Positions 54,057 through 64,000 of a stretch of 64,000 nucleotides of DNA are shown one piece after another. Numbering within the stretch: position 1 is the first letter of the stretch; each line of letters opens with the position of its first letter. Source of the DNA: Triparma columacea. Lineage: Eukaryota > Sar > Bolidophyceae > Parmales > Triparmaceae. The stretch spans positions 5,829-69,828 of the forward strand of contig BRYA01000162.1 of assembly GCA_030267965.1 (NCBI GenBank). The letters run 5' to 3'. Position numbers and translations under genes: made by a program. The notes beneath the pieces were generated by a model. It was not told the origin of the DNA. It did not search any database and worked only from the letters and a program-made list of their open reading frames with translations.

Positions 54057-54445
54057 TTAACTTTGCTCTCGCCGAGCTTGTTGCTCCTCCCGATCCTTCT
54101 TGAGCTTTCTTGGGTTCGTGTAACTATCCGAGAAGAAAAAACCAGACCTGACGATCGAGTAGATTCCCAAGCCGACAAGCGCTGCAGACGAAAGATCAAC
54201 GAAAGCCCTCATACCGTAAGCGAATGCACCTCTCCTCATAAATACATTCACCACCAACTGCAAATGGGGAGGGGAGGAGTTAGAGAGAATGACAAAAACA
54301 GCACCAATAACGATAACATCCGCACGTCAACGCTCTATTCCCTCACTTTCGATGTTGTGTCTTCAGCAAAGTCAGACAATGTAGATAAGAAATTAAAATC
54401 ATCGGGAAAGAGCGATCCCCCCTCCCCCTCCCCCCCCGCGTACAT
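54057..54445 (-). CDS. small single-pass membrane protein, unknown function
   Basis: Exons 54445..54347 and 54257..54057 (phase 0) give 99 residues. Exon 1: MYAGGEGEGGSLFPDDFNFL, ending DFAEDTTSK at GTGAGG. Exon 2: LVVNVFMRRGAFAYGMRAFV, one membrane helix (SSAALVGLGIYSIVRSGFFF), then a charged tail (PRKLKKDREEQQARREQS). Exon 2 lacks its own ATG at the 5' end, which supports the join. Size and topology suit an organelle inner-membrane or ER protein; no family was recognised. Confidence 0.65.
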
Positions 54446-55039
54446 GCGCCATCTAACCACAATGCTGATCAGTAATAAACGTTTTGTACATGTTTCGTCG
54501 AATCAACATGCGACCATGCTTCAGTATTGTTCCACTTTATCAGTGGACGCAAGACGTCAACGAGGTCATAATTCAGTCCGCCCGACGGCAGATCGTCATT
54601 TCAGCTGGTTAAGGCTACGCACTTCCCACACACAATCCTCCAATGTGCTCCAATGTGACAATAGTTAACAAAACAGGACGGAACCAATCGACAAAGAGGG
54701 CCCAATTCTCAAATTTGCAGCCTCAACAACCTTCGCATCCCCCCAAATACGACACAATGGCAAAGTTACACATAGATTACCACCCAAACACACACACCGG
54801 TTGGAAATCAACCCTACTCACAAGTCTGGGGCTCTCACTTTTTTGCTTTGGCCTCGCCTGGCAAACGCCGGACTTGTTACAATTTCAAGAAGAAATCCTC
54901 ATCTCAGACATCCTCCGCACTTACCCTTGCTCAAGAACCCCGATTCGTCATTCATAAATAGCTTTCTACTAGGCTTAAAGCCCGTGCGTTCTCTCTCCTT
55001 CACTTTTCCCCTTCATCCTTGGCCAAACTGCCCTGCGTT
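54446..55039. other. intergenic, only a doubtful small frame
   Basis: An open frame 54757..54957 (+, 66 codons) has one hydrophobic stretch but no supporting family. Otherwise nothing is seen. Confidence 0.3.
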
Positions 55040-56249
55040 ATGGCCCAAATTATTGCCACCCGTGCATACCTTTTGTGCGCTATCTTTGCGTTAGTGATAA
55101 ATCCTACTCATGCCAACGACCGTACTTATTCGAGTTCCGACAAAGTGACGATTTTGGGCTGTAAAAGCTACAACTATTGCAATGGGCACGGGACCTGCAA
55201 GGTGAGGCCTTCAAAAGCATGCACCACGTAAAGGGATGCTTCTGAGATCGACCTGTTGCCCCCCCCCCCCCCCCATTAACCCTCCTTTCCTCCACGCAGT
55301 ATAATTACAACAAATGTGATTGTGACGAGGGTTGGGGGAGTCCTCGTGAGGTGAGAATGGTTAAAAATAAATGCAGTAGAGAAAGGAGGGGGAATTCAAG
55401 AACAAAACGGAACCTTACGTCCCCGCCACTCGCTCCTCCCCGCCGCCCCTATAGATTGCGATTCTAGGTTTCAGGCCGAGCTATGACTGCACCAAGAAGG
55501 TGTGCGCACTCGGCTATGCATGGGGAGATCAGCCAGCTCCGAACTCGACCACAAACACAAACACGAACAAGGCCCACGAAATGCACGAGTGCTCCAACAT
55601 GGGGATCTGCGACAGGGAGGAGGGCGTCTGCGCGTGCTTCACCGGCTACCGGGGAGCATCCTGCAGCAAGAGGTCGTGCCCTGGGAAGGGCGACTGCTCT
55701 GGCCACGGGAAGTGCGTATCCATGAGCGTGCAGACCAGGATGCCGGACGCGCTGCCCCTCACAAACGCGAATAACAAAACCTCTTCGGGATATTATGAGC
55801 CGGGGGGCCACCAGGGCTCCACATGGGACTCGAATAGGCTCTTTGGCTGCGTCTGCGATTCCTCCTGGCCCGTGGGGCTGGGGGCAGGGGAGACACAGCA
55901 ACCAGAGTGGTTCGGAGCCGACTGTAGTCTGAAGAGGTGAGGATGGAGGAGAGAGTGTATATTTTAATTTTTATAAACTAACCTGGCTTTTCAATCTTCG
56001 TTCGCTCGACGCTTTTCTCGTCGCAGGTGCCCGACAGGGAACAACCCAGGAACAAACGGTGTTGACGAGACAGACGGATTTAACAAGACAGCGGACGGCG
56101 GAAACGGGGTGGGAAAGGCAGGTAACAAGATTCACGTTGATTGCTCAGGCAAAGGCAGATGCGACTTCAAGAGTGGAACTTGTCAGTGTTTTCAAGGATA
56201 CTACGGAGAAAATTGTGGCATCGTGGACGCAAAGAGCACAGGCACGTAA
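55040..56249 (+). CDS. secreted EGF-like cysteine-rich protein
   Basis: Exons 55040..55201, 55300..55350, 55455..55936 and 56027..56249 give 305 residues (phases 0, 0, 2). Signal peptide (AYLLCAIFALVINPTHA). Mature part: EGF-like/tenascin-type repeats with Cys-x-GHG spacing: YNYCNGHGTCK..CDCDEGWGSP, CSNMGICDREEGVCACFTGY, SCPGKGDCSGHGKC..CVCD, and near the end DCSGKGRCDFKSGTCQCFQG. Exon 2 is only 51 nt. Such proteins are abundant in stramenopiles as extracellular or cell-covering proteins; function unknown. Introns 2 and 3 end in CGCTC-rich motifs. Confidence 0.85.
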
Positions 56250-56340
56250 ACAAACATTGCAAAAGAAAGAAGGCCATAGCTTTTGTGAACCAATTTTTCC
56301 ATTCACATCCTCCTGTACACTGAACTCCTCAACCAATTAC

Positions 56341-58133
56341 TTACGTCAACTTCCCGACATAATCATCAGAAGGTCTCACGTACTTATCGTCTTCAGCCAG
56401 TGTTTCCCAGAAAGGCTCTTCCGTTCTGAGCCAATCTTTGACGTGCATGAAAGCGTCGACGATGCTGGAACCTAGTGCAGAGGCCCTAGCTCCGGTGAAG
56501 CCCCTCAAAGGATCAGGGTTCGTGAGACAGTCCTTGTAGGGCATCTCTAGGGTGACGCTTAGGCAGTCGAAACGGTCATTAATTTGGTTGCTGCATATGG
56601 CCAGGTTTCCTTCGTTAGGGGCGTCAGGTTCGTAGCTGTGGGAACAGGGAGAAGTTTAGTTAGGAACGGAGGGACTCGATGCTGCTTCGCATTTTTGGGC
56701 ATTCTATTCTCTCACCTAACCTCTTTCTGCATGTCGGGGTTGGCCCTGCAGTACGCTGCGAGGAAAGCTCCTTGGAGCCCCTGATGGCGAGCACCCCAGT
56801 GACGGATTCCCTCTGAGCCAGCAATAAAATTAAAGGGAAGCTCCTCATCACCGTGAATGTCAGCGAAGCAATCCACTCCTACTTCGTCCATCTTCTTAAG
56901 CACGTAGTAAACCTCAGGCGATCGCTCCAATGTCGGCGCATCATAATCTCCCGTTGGCGCCCACTCCCTGTTCAAGTTCTGACCCCCTGCATTGCACCTC
57001 AAGTAACCGTTCGCACTCCCGTCAGGGTTAATGTTGGGTATTATATAAAAGGTGAAGGCCTCCCTAGCCTTGGCAGACAAGCCGTCCACGGATCCGAACC
57101 CGTCGAGCCCACAGATCCTGGTAAGTAAGCCCTCGGCAAAGAACTGTAACAAGCGAAATGGGTTGCGAAAGAGGTCGCGAAAAGGGTTGGCAAGTAGATT
57201 CGGCTGTGTGAACTACGACATGAACAAAGACTCTTTCTGCTTGCTATTTTCTCTCGTCGTCCGTTCTCACCTCAGCCTGCGTCTCCCCAGGGTGCTGCCT
57301 GTGGCTAACCCAACATTTGAGAGGCCCGTGCCCAACTTTGATGAGCTCGATATCACGGTTTTCCAGCGACTTGCCAACAACGCTGACTTCAACCTCAGGG
57401 ATTGCACGACAGCGGTCAACAAGAGACATATGACGATCATAACTGTAGGGCTCGAAGTAGGAGAAATAAACACCCTGCTCGTTGGGTTTGTGGACGTGTT
57501 TCCACGACAAGGTACCCTCAGACTTGCTGTACTCAGTCTCAGTCTTCCTCTCCCAACTGGCCTTTCCGTCCGTGCTGAAGCAAAAAGTAGACCCAGGCCA
57601 GGCTGATGGGTAGGCGACGTCATTGGCATTGGTAATGACGTAGGTTATCTCAACCTCCTCGCCAATGTTCTCCAAGCCACCGACAACTGAATCACTCAAG
57701 CTCGACATGAAGTAGAACCACTGTGGAAAGGAGAGTTAGGGGGTTGAGGGGAGGCGAGGGAAAGTGACCACTTCTCACCTGACTGTGGATCGTGTCCTCA
57801 AGAGCCGTGTAAGGATCCTGGTCAATATTCAGCAACACCTAAGTCGGAGTAAGGATCATCGTCGTCATTGTCATTGGTTGAGAACATTTGTAAAGGCGGG
57901 TGAGGGTGGGGGATATTGAATGATTTGTCTTCTCGAGTAGTTCGAACGAAAACGACTCCTAGTCTCACCTTATAACTTCCACCGTCGACGCTCTCTGTCC
58001 CCACATGGACAATATTTCCGCCACAGAAAGTGGAAGAGATTGCAACTGGCCCCGCCTCGGAAAGGGCTACTGGCTTTGGGATTGTTGGGAACGTCTTCTT
58101 AGAAATGGCGGTCGCGGAGAGATTGTTAACCAT
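56341..58133 (-). CDS. M14 zinc carboxypeptidase, bacterial (PaCCP-like) type
   Basis: Exons 58133..57969, 57838..57779, 57720..57271, 57143..56716 and 56635..56341 give 465 residues, phases 0, 0, 0, 2. The N-terminal beta domain of cytosolic carboxypeptidases is present (TFCGGNIVHV, QWFYFMSSLSD, FSYFEPYSYDRH). Zinc site: HPGE in RQHPGETQAEFFAEG and His in DIHGDEELPF. Substrate site NREW in GGQNLNREWAP. Catalytic Glu in TLEMPYKDC. The NPDG, DIHGDEE, TLEMPYKD and DPLRGFTG pattern is that of the Pseudomonas-type CCP branch rather than animal tubulin deglutamylases, so a role in removing C-terminal residues from tubulin should not be assumed. The start at 58133 is the first ATG of its exon; an upstream exon is possible. 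Confidence 0.9.
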
Positions 58134-58307
58134 GCCGAAAGTAGCCGCGGAACGGAAGGAAGCTGCAAATAAAAGAGAGCGAAAAATACTGAGCAGAGGG
58201 AGTTTTGACGCATTTCCCCACCTTCATGCTGACGATGAAGGGATTATTACGCAGGTAAAATAAAAATAGACAGAAAAGGCTCGCTCTTCACAAACACGAT
58301 CTATTTT

Positions 58308-59538
58308 CTACCTGAACACTCCCATCCTAAGCATCAGAGAGCGAATGCGCGACACGAAGGGTTAAAATAATGATCGGAAAGTTCAACCTCCCTTCTGTTG
58401 AAGTACAGTCCTGTACACCGCCCCCTCCCCACTCACCTCCTCTTCTTTGACCTCGAAGTCGCCTTTCTGTTCGTCCTCGGCTGGATTCCACCCCCACTGG
58501 GCTGGGAGAATGTCCAGACGTTGTTGTCATTGTCACCTTTATCATCATCCTCTAAATTGTTGTTGTCGTTGCGGGCGGTATTTTTGTTCCGCTCGCTGTT
58601 CTCCTTATCAGAGTTGTTAGGGTCCCCGCGAGACCCGGCGGCGGTGGTATCCCTTACCTTCCGCCCCTTGCTGGGTTTGGCGCTGGGTTTGTCATCTCTC
58701 ACTGCGTCCGTTACCTCAGTCGATCTCAGCAACGCCTCGAACTCATCCACGTCATCCAGCTGTTGCGTCTCCGGTACGGTTACGCTTGTCGATGGATCAA
58801 ACGGGCCGGGAAGGGACGGACTGAGGTGTGTGAGCGCCATCGTATTGGTTTGGGCGTTCTGGGAGACCAAAGACCTGGCGTTGTCGAGATAGTTGACGTT
58901 GTTGATTGCTCCTTGGATCTCCGTTAGAATCCTTACGATCTTTCCTTGGTCGAATTCGGAGGAGGATGGTTCTTGAGGCGATTCTACCACTGCCATAATC
59001 TTGTTTGCAGTGGTGGCGATACTCACAAGCTTGTTGAGGAGGTCGGACGTTTGTTTCGTGTAAGCCTTGAGATGTTGGGGTTTGGGGGTTAGTGTTCAGT
59101 TGGTACGTCAAGCGTTACAGCTGCGTGTATCGACGTATCGCGTCATGTCGTGTCGTGTCTGTCTTGCACATCCATGTGCCGAATCGAATCACCTCAATTT
59201 AATTTGCGGCTATGTCTTGTTCACAGGAGGAAATCGACACCACAACAACTGTACACGATCGACGACTTGTCTCGAACCTTTCAGCTCCATGACTTACCTT
59301 TTCGACCCTACTGACAAGCTGATCCTGCTTTGCAGCAAGATCGGCGAGACCACTGGAGATCTTCCTCTGCTCGATTCGAACGAAATCGAGAGATTGAGAG
59401 AAGTTGGTTTGAGAAATAGCTGCAGTAACCGCGGCACCCACGGAAGCAGTCGCCAAAGAATTAGTGTTCGACGCGCCTGTCACTACCGTAGATGGTGACG
59501 AAAATATGGAGTGCGAGTTGGGGTTAGACACGTGTTGT

Positions 59539-59588
<50 letters not shown>

Positions 59589-59618
59589 ATGTTGTTGTTG
59601 TTGCTGTTGCTGCAGTTG

Positions 59619-59666
<48 letters not shown>

Positions 59667-60967
59667 TGTCATTTGGCGGGGTGGCTGGGACTGATGCAAT
59701 TGCTGGTGTTGGTGCTGCTGGTGATTGTGGGAAGACGGGGATGGCGTGTGGTAAAGATTGGTGGCTGCCACTGCTGTAGCCCCCAGTGGTAGAAGTATCG
59801 GGTTGGAATGTTGATTGGAAGGCAGGATCAAGTTCTGTTGGTAGTGCGGCTGTACAGCGTGAACCTGGGACTGCTGCGTCTGGGGTCCGCGAAGAGAAGC
59901 CGCGGACCGAGACGCGCGATCAAATGGATGTTGCACTGGATGGTTCTGTGTAAAGGATAGGGATTGGTTTACGTGCTTTTGTGAAGGCGAGAAGCTGCGA
60001 GGTAGGTTTGTGAAGATTGTGTAAGTAGTTGTGGGTTAGATTTTGTCGCGTTACGCGCAATACATAAACAACACGCTGCTGCTTCAATATCACCTTCTAA
60101 GCATACCAGGTCTCGCGTTATTTGTGGAGCCATAAATCATCTGAGAGAATTGCGTTTGACGGCCGCCACCATACAAGCGGTTCGAAGGGGTCAGCTCATC
60201 CTGTCGCCCAGAGCTGTAAAGGTTTATGTTGGTTGGTTTGGAGGTTAGAGGGAGGGGGGCAAGCAGGTGCAAGGCGGCGGTGACAAGGGACTGTAGAGGC
60301 GCAATACTCACCTTGCCATAATAGGCCTGAACAGATTCTGTCCGTTCGTCCTTTGTTGAGGAATTCGGGGTAAGGCAACTACGAAGAAGTGTGGCAAGGG
60401 TGAGTTTGGTTGTCAGGGCTGTCGACAGGCGTCTACATAGGTGTAGTGTGCACAGTAGGTTGACGATCAATTCAACTCACCAGGCTCAAAAGGTGAAGAC
60501 CTCTGCTGCTGCTGCTGCTGCTGCTGCTCCTGCTGCTTGGGTAGCATCCATCTTGAGATAGGCATCGCCGCAGACGACGACGACGATGACAGCATCGACA
60601 CCTCTCTACCTCCCTTGCCCCCAACCACTCTAGCAGTGTTGTACCGACCCTCCCCCCCACCGACGGTGTTGCTGTTGCTCCCACTACCTCCTTCCCCCAA
60701 AACCTGGGACAATGTTGGATAAACGACATCTGATACCTGAGACAAGGGGACCTGTGACAAACCTATTCCAGTAAATTCATCTTCATTCTCAGAACCACTC
60801 TCCTTTCTCCTCAAAATGTCCTCTTCCCCTCTCACCGCTCTCGGCTTGCCCCCTTGTTGTCTTTTTGACCCACTAAAAGACGCTCTAGACTTTGACCTCC
60901 CCCCTCCCTTTCCACTAGAGGACGATTTAGACGTCCTTCGTGCGCTTGCACGAGCATAGGCTGACAT
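58308..60967 (-). CDS. poly-glutamine protein, unknown function
   Basis: Six exons: 60967..60481, 60378..60312, 60213..60107, 59935..59298, 59065..58437 and 58326..58308 give 648 residues; phases 1, 2, 1, 0, 2 all agree. The N-terminus is Ser/Lys/Gly-rich (RTSKSSSSGKGGGRSKSRAS) and ends with a Gln run. Exon 4 has a long poly-Q tract and His/Gln repeats, then a helix (SQSLDFVRIEQRKISSGLAD). Exon 5 is partly coiled (ILTEIQGAINNVNYLDNARS) and ends basic (NRKATSRSKKRR). The last exon is 19 nt (MGVFR-stop); without it the frame would still stop at once. Poly-Q/low-complexity proteins often regulate transcription or RNA; no domain is recognised. Confidence 0.75.
59532..59663 (-). repeat. CAG/CAA repeat encoding poly-Q
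   Basis: On the coding strand a run of CAG then CAA/CAG codons, interrupted by occasional His (CAT/CAC) and Leu codons, encodes the main Gln tract. A second pure CAG run lies at about 60504-60525 in exon 1. Confidence 0.92.
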
Positions 60968-61004
60968 TTTGTGACAACAAAAAAGCTCCCACCAACCCAA
61001 AAAA

Positions 61005-61817
61005 ATGGAGAATCCTCTTTCCCCTAGTTTTGCGGCAGTTGTACCAGCTGGACACCCAAAGGAGCCCCCCCCCGAAGACCTTGACCAAGATATTCTCTGT
61101 CTGATCGAGGCCGGATTGGTAAGAACCTAAAGGTGGAGAAATTAACTCTGCACTCCGACGAGGGTCGTGCAGAGGAGAAAAAGGCTTGTTTGGAGTCAAG
61201 TTTCAACAGAAGGGTACAGGTTGTGATAACAATAGACTAAAACCAACCGTGTCTTCTTTCATTTGACGATGACTATCCCCTCGTGCGCCCTTCTTACCCT
61301 GCTAACCCTCAACCACTAAATGTCAGGACGAGGTCAAGAGGGCTGCGTTGCTTCAAAAAGAGAACCAAGAACTGGACGCCGAGAAATCCAAGCTGAAGGA
61401 GGAGAACGAAGGGCTCCAGGGGGAGTTGAAAGGAGCGTTGAGCCACCACACGAAGTTGACCATTGAGTTGGAGGTGAGGATGGGGGTTTGTGTATGTTCT
61501 TCGCTGTGTCACTCGCTGTTTACAGTCACGCGTTTAGCTTAACCCATCTGCGTTCCGTCCACAACCCCCTTTTAACCCAGAGAGTCCGCTCCGAGCACAC
61601 CACCATGGTCATTTGGGCGTCGACTGAGGTCAAGCTGAGGAAGGAGTTGGGGGACGTCAAGCAAACCTTCGCACAAGTCAAGCGCGAGAACGAGAGGATC
61701 AGGGCAAGACTCTCCCTTCTAACGGAGGAGATAACAGGCCTCCAGGAAACCAAGAGGGTTCTGCTTTTGGAGAAGATGCAGGCAAGGAGGGAGGGAGCAG
61801 TTGCGGGGACGAATTAG
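61005..61817 (+). CDS. small coiled-coil protein, unknown function
   Basis: Exons 61005..61118, 61327..61473 and 61581..61817, all phase 0, give 165 residues. The N-terminus is Pro-rich (AAVVPAGHPKEPPPEDLDQD) followed by a short helix (ILCLIEAGL). Exons 2-3 are one coiled coil (LLQKENQELDAEKSKLKEEN, LRKELGDVKQTFAQVKREN, TGLQETKRVLLLEKMQARR). Length and composition recall axonemal or basal-body assembly factors, but no family is fixed. Its ATG is 37 bp from the opposing ATG of the poly-Q gene. Confidence 0.75.
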
Positions 61818-61950
61818 TTCCGTGCAACCCAACATACATTACATGTAATAGAGGGCATACGAAAGTGCTGTCCAACGACTAAGAAAACAAAACGTAGGAT
61901 TATCGTTGTGCAAATATATCATTGTTTATCCCCCTCCCCCCTTCGATTAA

Positions 61951-64000
61951 TCAATCAACCTCCTCGACTTCTGGACCAATGTCCTCGTCAACTCCTTCTC
62001 CACTCTCCGCACCCTGCCCAGCGCCACCAGCCTTCTCATAGCTTTTTTGGAGGATGGGGTTGGCAACCTCTTCCACTTCCTTTTGTTTGGCGTCGTAGCT
62101 TTCCTTATCGCCACTCTCAAGATTGTCCTCGAGCCACTTCAATGCCTCCTCCACAATGCCCCCCAATTTTTCCTTGTCATCAGCGTCGATATTGTCACCA
62201 AGAGAGTCAAGGCTATTCCTGAGGTTGTACAAGTAGCTCTCGAGAGCGTTGCGCGCCTCAACCTTCTCCTTCTCGATTTTATCCTCTTCAGCCATCTCCT
62301 CAGCCTCCGCCACCATCCTCTCAATCTCCTCCTCGCTGAGCCTTCCTTTCTCCGAGGTGATGGTGATAGTCTGAACTTTACCAGTTCCCTTGTCACTAGC
62401 CCCGACGGAAAGGATGCCGTTTGCGTCCACGTCGAAGGAAACCTCAATCTGAGGGACACCCCTTGGAGCGGGAGGGATCCCGCTGAGCTCGAATTGTCCG
62501 AGAAGCCTATTAGATTTCGTCATGGACCTCTCACCCTCGAATACTTGAATGGAGACTCCGGGTTGGTTGTCAGCAAAGGTAGAGAACGTCTGGGACTTCT
62601 TGACGGGAATGGTGGTTCCCCTCTCTACTATTTTGGTCATGACACCCCCAGCAGTCTCAATCCCTAAAGACAGAGGGGCGACGTCCAAGAGGAGAACATC
62701 TTTCGTTGCGTCCGCAGCATCACCGGACAGGATGCCTCCCTGGACCGCAGCACCGTAAGCGACAGCCTCGTCGGGGTTGATGCCCTTGTTGAGTTCCTTT
62801 CCTCCAAAGTAGTCTGAGAGGAGCTTTTGCACCTTGGGAATGCGCGTGGACCCGCCAACGAGGACGACCTGGTCCACCTGGCTTTTGGACATACCGGCGT
62901 CTTTAAGAACCTGGGCGACGGGGTTGAGGGTCTTCTTGAAGAGGTCGTTGCATAGCTCCTCGAACTTGGCCCTAGAAATGGTGCAGGAGAAATCCTCACC
63001 GTTGGCAAGCGCCTCACAGTCAACCGTGGCGGTCGTTTGGGTACTTAGAGTTCTCTTAGCATTCTCACACTGCTTCCTGAGCCTTTGAATGGCCCTCTTA
63101 TCGCCCTTGATGTCTATCCCGCTCTTCCTCTTGAATTGTGCAATGAAGTAATCCATCATACGCTGGTCAAAGTCCTCCCCTCCAAGATGGGTGTCTCCGC
63201 TGGTGGCGCGGACCTCAAAAACACCGTTGTCGATGGTAAGGAGGGTGACGTCGAAGGTTCCCCCGCCGAGGTCGAAAACGAGGATGTTCTCCTCCCTGTC
63301 CTGCTTGTCGAGTCCGTATGCAATGGCAGCGGCAGTAGGCTCGTTAATAACGCGCTCGACCTTGAGGCCGGCGATCTTGCCAGCATCCTTCGTGGCCTGG
63401 CGCTGTGCATCATTGAAGTAGGCCGGGACCGTGACAACCGCATGGTGCACCTTAGTGCCGAGGAATGACTCCGCAGTCTCCTTCATCTTCCTCAAAATCT
63501 GGGGGGGGGGTTGGTTGTTTTGTATTTGTATTTGTGTGAGTGTCGATCCTACGGTTGTAACACCCTTCAGGTAACGGCCCCAGAGGGCATCCTCTAGGTG
63601 TGGGAATGTAGAAGCAGCCAACCAGGAGCACGTCAGGACGAACCCGACAGCGCTGCAACCGGCGACTTGGGGTCTTTCTTGAGCTTTTAGTAACCGCCTT
63701 TACCTCATGATGGGGCGGAATCCCGATGTGGGAAACCGCCTTCAGCGCGGATTGATGTTCAATTGGCGAATGCTATAACAAACGTGAAACTGTGAGGAGA
63801 CACGCGCGCATTGCCGAGCTCGTTGTGCGACAAAAAACAAAGCGAGAAAAAACAACGAAACTAGAGAAGAACCACAAATCAAACACTCACCATGCCGCTG
63901 ACCTCCTCCGGACTCATTTCCTTCTTCTCCCCCTTTATCTCTACCTGAACATTAGGCTTCCCCTCCTTATCCTTCACCAACTCAAACGGGAAAAGAGCCT
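61951..64000 (-). CDS. HSP70: cytosolic HSP70, 5' end outside window
   Basis: Exons: 64000..63891 (partial; [20 protein letters not shown], ending SPEEVSGM at GTGAGTG) and 63498..61951 ([14 protein letters not shown] to the stop). The ATP-binding domain shows [59 protein letters not shown]; the substrate domain shows [20 protein letters not shown]. The C-terminus ends PEVEEVD, so it carries the EEVD motif that binds TPR co-chaperones and marks the cytosolic/nuclear form rather than BiP or organelle HSP70. The frame reads on into the 392-nt intron up to 63621, which should not be taken as coding. About the first 105 residues are missing beyond base 64000. Confidence 0.96.

Noticed and set aside
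54757..54957. 66-codon frame with a hydrophobic stretch
   Set aside because: No family, no splice support, and it lies in a promoter-like spacer; left as doubtful.
58308..58330. ATGGGAGTGTTCAG before GTAGAA as a first exon of the M14 peptidase
   Set aside because: Its phase does not fit the peptidase exon; it fits the end of the poly-Q gene instead.
63499..63621. Extension of the HSP70 frame upstream of 63498
   Set aside because: It is intron: the preceding exon ends SPEEVSGM at 63891 and the AG before 63498 joins it to ILRKMKE as in the family.
1..64000. tRNA, rRNA, CRISPR arrays, riboswitches, bacterial operons
   Set aside because: None recognised by eye; the window is eukaryotic nuclear DNA. 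A tRNA or small-RNA scan was not possible, so small RNA genes could be missed.

Overview
This window is nuclear DNA from a photosynthetic eukaryote, most likely a stramenopile (ochrophyte) alga such as a bolidophyte/Parmales or pelagophyte relative; the clade is an inference. Evidence: dense intron-containing genes on both strands; GT-AG introns that very often start GTGAG; a plastid-type Der/EngA GTPase whose leader ends in a VSA-F motif like the ASAFAP signal of secondary plastids; a D27-type carotenoid isomerase; BspA-type LRR proteins; IFT56, which implies cilia; and standard eukaryotic genes (RPT5, AP-2 mu, TM9SF, NOM1, NOC3, ESCO, GGTase-I beta, HSP70). About 34 genes can be supported. 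Many needed exon joining; in those models splice phases and summed lengths agree.

Layout. 1-4.2 kb: 3' truncated minus-strand START-like multidomain gene with a tandem array of 33-nt symmetric microexons. 5.4-7.7 kb: plastid EngA. 8.2-9.4 kb: ankyrin-MYND protein. 9.6-13.3 kb: divergent RPT5 and GGTase-I beta. 13.4-15.1 kb: first BspA-like LRR gene. 16-19 kb: unknown gene divergent from IFT56. 19.4-22.7 kb: EF-hand/cyclic-nucleotide-gated channel. 22.9-27.5 kb: divergent nucleolar pair NOM1/NOC3. 27.7-29.5 kb: AP-2 mu. 29.6-33.2 kb: small leader-bearing protein, NASP-like chaperone, D27-like protein. 33.3-35.0 kb: SDR fused to two thioredoxin-fold domains. 35.2-37.2 kb: second LRR gene, a paralogue of the first that shares its 5' flank. 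37.9-42.8 kb: ESCO acetyltransferase, an LRR protein, a coiled-coil protein. 43-45.3 kb: two secreted unknowns and a SemiSWEET-like protein. 45.4-46.1 kb: strongly AT-rich gene-free island. 46.2-50.5 kb: GCIP-like gene divergent from TM9SF. 50.6-54.4 kb: EF-hand gene broken in a homopolymer, coiled-coil gene with telomeric repeats in an intron, small membrane protein. 55-58.1 kb: secreted EGF-like protein and a bacterial-type M14 carboxypeptidase. 58.3-61.8 kb: poly-Q protein head-to-head, 37 bp apart, with a coiled-coil gene. 62-64 kb: cytosolic HSP70 running off the window.

There is no operon logic, but divergent pairs are frequent and some partners are functionally matched (NOM1/NOC3). The most unusual structures are the microexon array, the CGCTTCGCTCG-like motif shared by many intron 3' ends, the channel filter that mixes CNG and HCN features, the LRR paralogue pair with a conserved non-coding flank, and the AT-rich island. 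No tRNA, rRNA, CRISPR array or complete transposon was recognised.
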